Assembly (NCBI GenBank): GCA_016781225.1 | Contig: JADDQT010000044.1 | Location: forward strand, 1-11,112 | Reading direction: 5' to 3' | Length of the DNA: 11,112 nucleotides | From: Actinomycetota bacterium | Lineage (GTDB): Bacteria; Actinomycetota; Acidimicrobiia; Acidimicrobiales; GCA-2861595 | Shown here: in pieces, positions 5,597-11,112 of the stretch | Position numbering within the stretch: position 1 is the first letter of the stretch | How the letters are laid out: each line of letters opens with the position of its first letter | Position numbers and translations under genes: made by a program | Notes under the pieces: generated by a model | What the model saw: only the letters and a program-made list of their open reading frames with translations | Told to the model about the DNA's origin: nothing | Databases searched by the model: none

Positions 5597-6340
5597 TTAC
5601 GGACTATCGAGTTCCTCGGCCAGCCAGCGGGCGTCCTCCACGGCGAAGCCCGAGTCGTCGTTGTTGAAGTAGGCGTAGACGTCACAGCCGTCGTCGAGCC
5701 AGGTGCGGAGCCGCTCGGCCACCGGGCGCAGGACCTCCTCCCCGTACCTTCCCTGGTAGGCCCGCTCGGTGGCATGGGGACCGTGGAAGCGCACGTAGGC
5801 CCACCCGGTGGTCAGCTCCCACGGGTGGTCGGCCAGCAGGTCGTGGATGCACAGGGCGGCGCCATGCCTGCGCAGCACGTCGTAGACCTCGTCGTGCAAC
5901 CACGAGGGCTCGCGTACCTCGACGGCCCAGCGCCTTGTGACCGGCGCCACCGACAGGAACTCGTCGAGGCGCTCGGCGTTGCGCCGCCAGCGGGGTGGGA
6001 GCTGTACCAGCGTCGGGCCCGCCGTCGGGCCCAACCGCTCGAGGCGGTCGAGGTGGTTGGGCAACCAGGAACCCGCGTCCCGCAGCTTCATGCGGTGTGA
6101 CCCGAAGGCGCCCAGCTTGAGGGCGTAGGAGAAACCGGGGGGCGCCTGCGCTGCCCAGCCCTCGACCGCCGCCTCCGTGGGAAGGCGGTAGAAGCTGTTG
6201 TTTACCTCCACGGTGTCGAACATGGTGGCGTAGTGCTCGAACCACCGGCGCTGTGGCAGCGAATCCGGGTACACCGTGTTTCGCCAGTGCTTGTAGATCC
6301 AGCCCGAACACCCGACGCGGGCCACGCCGTCTCTGCTCAC
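5597..6340 (-). CDS. DUF72 (YecE-like) family protein
   Basis: A 247-residue member of the DUF72/YecE family, close to the usual 240-280 residues. These proteins have a TIM-barrel-like fold and no established biochemical role. Signature segments are present in order: VGCSGWIYKHWRNTVYP (9-25), FDTVEVNNSFYRLPT (41-55), WAVEVREPSW (138-147), GWAYVRFHG (179-187) and VYAYFNNDDSGFAVEDA (221-237). It appears complete. The GTG at 6340 overlaps the stop of the PIN remnant by 4 nt (GTGA), so it is likely translated by coupling as the last gene of the dap operon. The GTG at codon 6 is a possible alternative start. A functional link with lysine synthesis is not known and the placement may be incidental. 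Confidence 0.9.
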   Translation of the reverse strand: MSRDGVARVGCSGWIYKHWRNTVYPDSLPQRRWFEHYATMFDTVEVNNSFYRLPTEAAVEGWAAQAPPGFSYALKLGAFGSHRMKLRDAGSWLPNHLDRLERLGPTAGPTLVQLPPRWRRNAERLDEFLSVAPVTRRWAVEVREPSWLHDEVYDVLRRHGAALCIHDLLADHPWELTTGWAYVRFHGPHATERAYQGRYGEEVLRPVAERLRTWLDDGCDVYAYFNNDDSGFAVEDARWLAEELDSP

Positions 6341-6576
6341 CCTCGACGGTGACCCGTGCCGGCTCGGAAGTCCACTCCGGGGAGATCGGCGAAGGCCGAC
6401 GAGTCGCCACTCACCACCGTCCGATGAGTGGCCCGGGCGGTGGCTGCGATGAGCAGGTCATGGGCGCTTCGTGGGCGGCCCTGCTTCCTCACCACCAGCC
6501 CAACCCTCAGCTCGATCACCGTGGTAGCCGCCACCGCGACATCGTCGGCCACTGGGCCCAAAGGACGCATCTTCAT
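6337..6576 (-). pseudogene. Truncated PIN-domain (VapC-like) remnant in the dap operon
   Basis: A 79-codon frame with recognisable pieces of a PIN toxin. DDVAVAATTVIELRVGL (11-27) matches the central strand and helix with the conserved Glu (E22). RKQGRPRSAHDLLIAATARATHRTVVSGDSSAFADLPGV (30-68) matches the C-terminal half with D40 and D58. The opening LDTSxL strand with the first catalytic Asp is missing. About 40-60 residues normally found between the Glu helix and the GRPRSAHD segment are also absent, since the two are fused directly. This implies at least two deletions that left the frame open. It overlaps dapE by 4 nt (ATGA) and DUF72 by 4 nt (GTGA). It is probably inactive as a nuclease, but may still be translated and keep the DUF72 gene coupled. 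No matching antitoxin gene adjoins it. Confidence 0.75.
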
Positions 6577-7643
6577 GCCCCGCTGAGCAGCAGCGACTCC
6601 AAGGCGGCGTACACGGTTTCCATCTCCGAGCGCTGCACGCACTCGGCCGCGGCGTGGGCCACGCTCGGGTCGCCGGGACCGAAGTTGACCGCGGGGATTC
6701 CGCGGGCGGCGAAGAAGGCCACGTCGGTCCATCCCAGCTTGGCCACCGGTGGAACTGGAGCCCGGGAGGACAGCGCGCTCAGGAGAGGATGGGTGAGGTT
6801 GGGCCTGGCTCCATCCGCGTTGTCCACCAGCCGTACCGTGTCGCCGCCCGCCTCGTCCACGGCGTCGCCCAGGACGTCACGAACGTGTAGAGCCGCCTCC
6901 TCCCCGCTGCGGTCGGGTGCGAAGCGGTAATTGAGGTTGACGGTGGCCCGGTCGGGCACCACGTTGCCGGCCACGCCTCCGGCCACCGACACCACCTGGA
7001 GGGACTCGCGGAACTCGCACCCGTCGAGCACCGGCCGCCGCCCCTCATAGGAGGAACAACGCTCCAGCACGGGCGCCAGGCGGTGGATGGCGTTGCGGCC
7101 CATCCACGGTCGGGCCGAGTGAGCCCGCTCTCCCACCAGGGTGACCTCGAGGTGCTGCGTACCCTGGCACCCAGCCTCGATCCGGGCACTGGTGGGCTCG
7201 CCCAGCACGGCGGCGTCGGCGACCAGCAGGTCGGGGCGCTCGGCGAAGAGCCGGCTGAGGCCGTTGAACTCCGGGCCGACCTCCTCGCACTCGTAGAAGA
7301 CGTAGGTGACGTCCACCGCCGGCTCGGCCACGGCTCTGGCCAGCTCGAGGATGACGGCGCAGCCCGACTTCATGTCACAGGAGCCGAGGCCCCAGCACAC
7401 GTCGCCGTCCACGCGGGCCCGCTCGTTGCCGTTCGGCGGCACCGTGTCCACGTGACCGGCAAGGGCCAGCCGGTGCGGCCGGCCCAACTCGGTGCGGGCC
7501 ACCAGGTTGTGGTCCACCCGCTCCACCCGCAACCAGGGCAGCCCACGCAGCTCGCCTTCGAGGAACTCGACTATCTCGGCCTCGTGGTGGCTGACCGATG
7601 GGATGTCGACCAGCTGGGCGCAGCGGGCCAGCAGATCGGTCAT
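6573..7643 (-). CDS. dapE: Succinyl-diaminopimelate desuccinylase
   Basis: A 356-residue M20-family metallopeptidase that hydrolyses N-succinyl-LL-2,6-diaminopimelate to LL-diaminopimelate and succinate in the cytoplasm. The zinc-site and catalytic residues are visible: H64 and D66 in LAGHVDTVPP, bridging D90 in GLGSCDMKSG, E120/E121 in FYECEEVGPEFNG, E149 in VLGEPT and H330 near the C-terminus in GPGDPSVAHAAAE. GCQGTQHLEVTLVGERAHSA starts the dimerisation (lid) domain. The ATG at 7643 is chosen because MTDLLARCAQLVDIPSVS matches the family start; an ATG at 7694 would overlap dapD and add 17 residues of no family look. It lies 34 nt after dapD and overlaps the next frame by 4 nt. The context of dapC and dapD supports dapE over the related argE. 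Confidence 0.93.
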   Translation of the reverse strand: MTDLLARCAQLVDIPSVSHHEAEIVEFLEGELRGLPWLRVERVDHNLVARTELGRPHRLALAGHVDTVPPNGNERARVDGDVCWGLGSCDMKSGCAVILELARAVAEPAVDVTYVFYECEEVGPEFNGLSRLFAERPDLLVADAAVLGEPTSARIEAGCQGTQHLEVTLVGERAHSARPWMGRNAIHRLAPVLERCSSYEGRRPVLDGCEFRESLQVVSVAGGVAGNVVPDRATVNLNYRFAPDRSGEEAALHVRDVLGDAVDEAGGDTVRLVDNADGARPNLTHPLLSALSSRAPVPPVAKLGWTDVAFFAARGIPAVNFGPGDPSVAHAAAECVQRSEMETVYAALESLLLSGA

Positions 7644-7677
7644 GGCCGTGGGGCAGCCCTCACCGGCCACCCCGTGC

Positions 7678-8502
7678 TCACGTGGCCACCCCATGATCGC
7701 GCAGGACCTCGTTGAGCTGGGCCTTGTCGTGGCGCTGGCCCTCGGCGAGGCGCTTGATCACCAGCACGCACGGCAGCCCGAAGGTGCCGCCGGCGAAGGA
7801 CCGGGGGCGCGTGGCGGAGACGGCGACGGACCAGGGCGGCACCACCCCCCGGCTCAGGTCCTCCCCCGTTTCGGCGTCGATCACCCGCATCGAGGGGTTG
7901 AGGATCACGCCGGCACCGAGCACCGCGCCCCTCCCGACCCGAGCTCCCTCGGTGACCATGCACCGGCTGCCCACGAAGGCGTCGTCCTCCACGATCACCG
8001 GTGCCGCCTGGGGGGGCTCGAGCACGCCGCCGATGCCCACTCCTCCCGACAGGTGGACGTTGGCCCCCACCTGGGCGCAAGAGCCAACGGTGGCCCACGT
8101 GTCCACCATGGTGTTGGAGCCCACCCGGGCGCCGATGTTGACGTAGCTCGGCATGAGCACCACGCCTCTGTCGAGGAACGAACCCCATCGGGCCGAACCG
8201 CCGGGCACCACCCGTACTCCGGCTGCGGCGTAGTCCCGCTTGAGGGGGATGCGGTCGGCGAACTCGAACGGGCCGACCTCGACGGTCTCCATGGCCGACA
8301 GGCGGAACAGCAGCAGGATGGCCTGCTTCAGCCACTGGTGCACCACCACCTCGCCGCCCTCGTCGATCTCGGCCACTCGCGCCTTTCCCGAGTCGAGGAG
8401 GTCGATGGCCTGATGGACCGGAGCAGTGGCTTCGGGGTCACCTGGCTCGATCTCGGCTCGGCGCTGCCAGAGCTCGTCGATTCGCTCGGACAGGTCGGCC
8501 AT
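7678..8502 (-). CDS. dapD: 2,3,4,5-tetrahydropyridine-2,6-dicarboxylate N-succinyltransferase (E. coli type)
   Basis: A 274-residue trimeric left-handed beta-helix acyltransferase that uses succinyl-CoA to succinylate tetrahydrodipicolinate, committing it to the succinylase branch. The N-terminal helical domain holds QAIDLLDSGKARVAEI and VVVHQWLKQAILLLFRL (residues 31-67). The hexapeptide-repeat helix runs from about 105 to 225 and contains the signatures VDTWATVGSCAQVGANVHLSGGVGIGG (133-159) and DDAFVGSRCMVTEGARVG. The length equals the E. coli enzyme, and these motifs are of that class, not the longer actinobacterial DapD known from Mycobacterium and Corynebacterium. It follows dapC after a 50-nt gap, the largest in the operon, which may hold an internal promoter. 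The ATG at 8502 has no clear Shine-Dalgarno sequence. Confidence 0.96.
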   Translation of the reverse strand: MADLSERIDELWQRRAEIEPGDPEATAPVHQAIDLLDSGKARVAEIDEGGEVVVHQWLKQAILLLFRLSAMETVEVGPFEFADRIPLKRDYAAAGVRVVPGGSARWGSFLDRGVVLMPSYVNIGARVGSNTMVDTWATVGSCAQVGANVHLSGGVGIGGVLEPPQAAPVIVEDDAFVGSRCMVTEGARVGRGAVLGAGVILNPSMRVIDAETGEDLSRGVVPPWSVAVSATRPRSFAGGTFGLPCVLVIKRLAEGQRHDKAQLNEVLRDHGVAT

Positions 8503-8517
8503 GAGAAGGGGAGGCTA
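8503..8517 (-). promoter_or_regulatory. Possible internal leaderless promoter of dapD
   Basis: On the minus strand TAGCCT (8517-8512) fits a TAnnnT -10 box, with 9 nt to the dapD ATG at 8502, the same spacing as before the ribbon-helix-helix gene. No purine-rich ribosome site is seen before this ATG (the leader is C/T-rich), although the gene lies in an otherwise close-packed operon. The motif is degenerate, so this is a suggestion. Confidence 0.35.
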
Positions 8518-8552
8518 ATGGCCCGCCGCTGCCTAGGTCCCTACCAATCCCA

Positions 8553-9680
8553 CTAGGACGGCGTGGGCATCCCGAGGCGCTGGGCCACGAGGTCCAGGCG
8601 CTCGCGAGGCTGCACCAGCGCCACCCGCACGTGACCGGTGCCCGACGGGCCGTACAGGTCGCCGGGGCTCACCAGGCATCCGCCCTCGGCGGCCAGGGTC
8701 TCGGCGAAGGCCCACGCGTCGCCGCCGGGCGCAGTGGCCCACAGGTAGAAGCCCCCGCCGGGGACCGTCGCGCCCGCACCAAGGTCGACGAGGACCTCGG
8801 CGAAGCGCTGCAGCCGTTCGGTGTAGACGGCCCGCTGGAGCTCCACCTGGGCGTCGTCGTCCAGAGCCACCGCGGCGGCGAACTGCACCGGTCCCGGCAC
8901 CAGGAGCCCGGCGTGTTTGCGCACCTCGGACAGATACCGCGTCAGGGAGTCGTCGCCGGCGTAGAAGCCGGCGCGCAGCCCGGCCACGTTCGAGCGCTTG
9001 GAGAGGGAGTGCAGGGCCACCACGCCGTCGACCCCGTGCTCGAGGATGGTTCGGGGCCGGCCGTTCCACGTGAACTCCACGTAGCACTCGTCGCTGAACA
9101 CCGGTACGGCGTGCTCCCGGCCCCAGGCCGCGGCCGCCCCCAGGTCCTCCAGCTGGCCGGCGGGGTTGCCCGGGGAGTTGACCCACAGGACAAGGGCTCG
9201 GGCGGCGTCGGCCTCGTCAACGGCGGCCAGGTTGAGTCGCCCGGCCTCGTCGGGGGGCACGGGCACGGCCCGGCAACCGGCAAGGATGGCTCCCATCTCG
9301 TAGCTGGGATAGGAGAGGGCGGGATACAGCACGGTGTCGCGGTCGGGAGAACGCAGCCTCAGCCAATGGGGCAGCGAGGTCACGAACTCCTTGGCGCCGA
9401 CACAGGCGAACACCGTCGAGGGTTCTAGCTCCACGCCGAAGCGCCGGGTCACCCACCCCGCCGCCGCCGCCCGGTACCGGGGGCTGCCGACCGATTGCGG
9501 GTAGCCGCGCTCGGTCCCGCTCTTGGCCAGAGCCTCCACCACCATCGCGGCCGGAGGATCACAGGGGGTGCCGATGGAGAGGTCGACGATGCCCCCTTCG
9601 ACGGCCTCCGCTTTGTCCTTGAAGGCAAGCAGGCGCTCGTATGGGTAGACGGGGGGCACGAACCCCCCGGTCGACGTCAC
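8553..9680 (-). CDS. dapC: Succinyldiaminopimelate transaminase (actinobacterial type)
   Basis: A 375-residue PLP-dependent class I/II aminotransferase of the actinobacterial DapC type. It converts N-succinyl-2-amino-6-ketopimelate to N-succinyl-LL-diaminopimelate with glutamate as amino donor. IVDLSIGTPCDPP (31-43) is a family signature near the N-terminus. NSPGNPAG (168-175), D197 in FSDECYVEF, the PLP-binding K228 in LHSLSKRSNVAGLRAGF and R352 in the C-terminal part complete the active site. The GTG at 9680 is chosen because GAGGT lies 8 nt before it and it gives the short family N-terminus. The frame is open up to 9827, but that part overlaps hflX. It begins 16 nt after hflX, and the dap genes around it fix its role. 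Confidence 0.93.
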   Translation of the reverse strand: MTSTGGFVPPVYPYERLLAFKDKAEAVEGGIVDLSIGTPCDPPAAMVVEALAKSGTERGYPQSVGSPRYRAAAAGWVTRRFGVELEPSTVFACVGAKEFVTSLPHWLRLRSPDRDTVLYPALSYPSYEMGAILAGCRAVPVPPDEAGRLNLAAVDEADAARALVLWVNSPGNPAGQLEDLGAAAAWGREHAVPVFSDECYVEFTWNGRPRTILEHGVDGVVALHSLSKRSNVAGLRAGFYAGDDSLTRYLSEVRKHAGLLVPGPVQFAAAVALDDDAQVELQRAVYTERLQRFAEVLVDLGAGATVPGGGFYLWATAPGGDAWAFAETLAAEGGCLVSPGDLYGPSGTGHVRVALVQPRERLDLVAQRLGMPTPS

Positions 9681-9696
9681 CGCTGGCGACCTCGAA

Positions 9697-10956
9697 TCAC
9701 GTGACCAGGAACTCGGAGAAGCGGGCGGTGCCGGCGCCGTCCAGGCGGGCGCGCAGGCGAGTGGCTCCATCCTCGTGCTGCTCCACCAGCACGTCGCCCT
9801 CCCGGTGCACGGCAGCCACCACGTCACCTCGGGCGAAAGGCACGACGAGCTCCACCACTCGATCGCTGGCCCGTAGACGGTCTCCCATCAGCGACACGAG
9901 GTGGTCAACGCCCTCTCCGTTGGCGGCGGACACCGGCACCGCCCCCGCATGTTCGGCGGCGAGCCGCTTGGCCTCGTCCGTGGCGTCAGCCTTGTTGAAC
10001 ACCAACAGCTCGGGAATGTCCCCGGCACCGATCTGATCCAGCACGCTGCGAACGGCCCCCATCTGCTCCTCGGGGTCGGCGGCAGCCGAGTCGACCACCT
10101 GCACGAGCAGGTCGGACTCCTTCACCACCTCCAGCGTGGAGCGGAAGGCCTCCACCAGCTGGTGGGGAAGCTTGCGCACGAAGCCCACGGTGTCCGACAC
10201 CAGGACCCCCTCGCCGCCGGGGAGCTCCAGGCGGCGGGTACGGGGGTCCAGAGTGGCGAACAGGCGGTCCTCCACCAGCTCGTCGGCGTCGGTCAAGCGG
10301 TTGAGCAGCGTCGACTTCCCGGCGTTGGTGTAGCCCACCAGCGACACCGATCGCTGCCGGCCGCGCTGGCGCGCCTTGCGCTGGACCCGGCGGTTCTTGG
10401 TCAGCTCCACGAGCTCGGCCTCGAGCTTGGTCATCCGGCGCAGGAGGCGGCGACGGTCGACCTCGAGCTGGGTCTCGCCCGGACCTCTGGTCCCGATGCG
10501 GCCGGCCTGCTGGGACAGCGAGACGCCCCGGCCCCGCAGCCGGGGCAGGCGGTAGCGGAGGAGCGCCAGCTCCACCTGCACCTTGCCCTCGAGGGTGTGG
10601 GCGTTCTGGGCGAAGATGTCGAGGATCACCGCCGTGCGGTCGATGGCGGTACGGCCCAGGATCTTCTCCAGGTTGCGCTGCTGGGCCGGGCTCAGCTCGT
10701 CGTCGAACACCACCGTGTCCGAGTCGACGTCGAGCGACAGCTCGCGCAGCTCCTCGGCCTTGCCCCGGCCGACGTAGGTGGCGGGGTCCGGTCGGTCCCG
10801 GCGCTGGACGACCCGTTCGACGACGTCGGCGCCGGCAGTGTCCACCAGGAGGGCCAGCTCGTCGAGGTGGGCCTCGGTCTCGTCGAGCCCGACCGGGGGG
10901 ATGGCCACACCGACGAGGATGATCTTCTCCCTGAAGGTGCGTTCGATGAGGCTCAC
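9697..10956 (-). CDS. hflX: Ribosome-associated GTPase HflX
   Basis: A 419-residue TRAFAC-class GTPase that binds the 50S subunit and splits stalled or hibernating ribosomes, notably under heat or antibiotic stress in species studied. The N-terminal HflX domain is seen in YVGRGKAEEL (61-70) and the glycine-rich TRGPGETQLEVDRR (156-169), followed by a coiled-coil stretch (about 170-200). The G domain has G1 GYTNAGKST (208-216), switch I around FATLDPRTR (233-241), G3 DTVGF (255-259) and G4 NKAD (321-324); SAAN (near 343) is the likely G5. A C-terminal domain ends in RFSEFLVT. The GTG start overlaps the stop of dapF by 4 nt. The dapF-hflX neighbourhood is also seen in mycobacteria. Confidence 0.96.
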   Translation of the reverse strand: MSLIERTFREKIILVGVAIPPVGLDETEAHLDELALLVDTAGADVVERVVQRRDRPDPATYVGRGKAEELRELSLDVDSDTVVFDDELSPAQQRNLEKILGRTAIDRTAVILDIFAQNAHTLEGKVQVELALLRYRLPRLRGRGVSLSQQAGRIGTRGPGETQLEVDRRRLLRRMTKLEAELVELTKNRRVQRKARQRGRQRSVSLVGYTNAGKSTLLNRLTDADELVEDRLFATLDPRTRRLELPGGEGVLVSDTVGFVRKLPHQLVEAFRSTLEVVKESDLLVQVVDSAAADPEEQMGAVRSVLDQIGAGDIPELLVFNKADATDEAKRLAAEHAGAVPVSAANGEGVDHLVSLMGDRLRASDRVVELVVPFARGDVVAAVHREGDVLVEQHEDGATRLRARLDGAGTARFSEFLVT

Positions 10957-11112
10957 GGTCCACCCACCTCGACCTCGATGCGGGCGACGTGCCGGACCGG
11001 GCCGGTGAGGACCACGCTGCCGTCCTCCAAGGTCACCGTGGCGTCACCGCCGGGCTGGTGGACCACCACTCGGGGGCCGACCAGGCCCCAGTCGTGGGCG
11101 GCGGCGGCGGCG
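10953..11112 (-). CDS. dapF: Diaminopimelate epimerase, C-terminal part (cut by window edge)
   Basis: Only the last 52 codons lie in the window; the rest continues beyond 11112. The visible part reads AAAAAHDWGLVGPRVVVHQ, then PGGDATVTLEDGSVVLTGPV and RHVARIEVEVGGP before a TGA at 10953-10955. The 'V.qPGG...V' strand, followed by 'dg.v.LtGPv.hva', is the end of the second DapF domain. DapF interconverts LL- and meso-diaminopimelate without a cofactor, using two cysteines; the second should lie just outside the window. The stop overlaps the hflX GTG by 4 nt, so hflX is coupled to it. The assignment rests on this tail and on the dapC, dapD and dapE neighbours. Confidence 0.88.
   Translation of the reverse strand, partial: AAAAAHDWGLVGPRVVVHQPGGDATVTLEDGSVVLTGPVRHVARIEVEVGGP

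Noticed and set aside
5591..5613. Direct repeat ATCGAGTT at 5591-5598 and 5606-5613 as an attachment site
   Set aside because: It is only 8 bp, lies mostly within the end of the DUF72 gene, and no integrase or second distant copy was seen.
7492..8556. A 354-codon plus-strand frame over dapD and dapE
   Set aside because: It lies opposite two well-supported enzymes, is rich in His, Ala and Gly, and contains no recognisable domain.
9681..9827. N-terminal extension of dapC
   Set aside because: The extra residues (Trp/Pro/Ser-rich) overlap hflX in another frame, and a good ribosome site precedes the GTG at 9680.
9986..10963. A 325-codon minus-strand frame over hflX
   Set aside because: Its Arg/Gly/Pro-rich composition is that of an out-of-frame reading; the overlapping frame has all HflX GTPase motifs.

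Overview
The window is GC-rich DNA with strong G/C preference at third codon positions and many GTG starts. It most resembles an actinobacterium. The dapF-hflX adjacency is also found in mycobacteria, the aminotransferase reads as the actinobacterial DapC type, and several genes lack a Shine-Dalgarno sequence but have a TAnnnT box 6-9 nt before the start codon, the leaderless layout common in Actinomycetota. The DapD is of the E. coli type rather than the mycobacterial type, which hints at a deep lineage such as Acidimicrobiia. The class assignment is inference only.

Left part (1-640): no confident gene. One minus-strand frame (5-403) ends in a hydrophobic stretch and may be a real small or broken membrane protein.

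Toxin-antitoxin part (641-1963, minus strand): a VapB/VapC pair (PIN ribonuclease) and a ribbon-helix-helix/MazF-like pair. Each has an antitoxin-first order, overlapping genes, and a perfect inverted repeat over its putative promoter, the usual layout of autoregulated modules.

Middle part (2029-5578, plus strand): a large SEC-C zinc-motif protein (about 950 residues), read divergently from the MazF module. Its last codons appear to be shifted out of frame by one missing base. It is followed by a second VapB/VapC pair, and a compact hairpin separates this from the convergent genes to the right.

Right part (5597-11112, minus strand): a lysine/diaminopimelate operon read leftwards: dapF (cut by the window edge), hflX, dapC, dapD, dapE, a 79-codon remnant of a PIN toxin, and a DUF72 gene. 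DapD, DapC, DapE and DapF are the four consecutive steps from tetrahydrodipicolinate to meso-diaminopimelate by the succinylase route. HflX, a ribosome-associated GTPase, is embedded among them. The PIN remnant overlaps both neighbours by 4 nt, so it sits inside the coupled operon.

Taken together, a housekeeping operon is flanked by an accessory stretch holding three intact type II toxin-antitoxin pairs, one decayed toxin and an uncharacterised SEC-C protein. No CRISPR array, insertion sequence, tRNA or rRNA was recognised.
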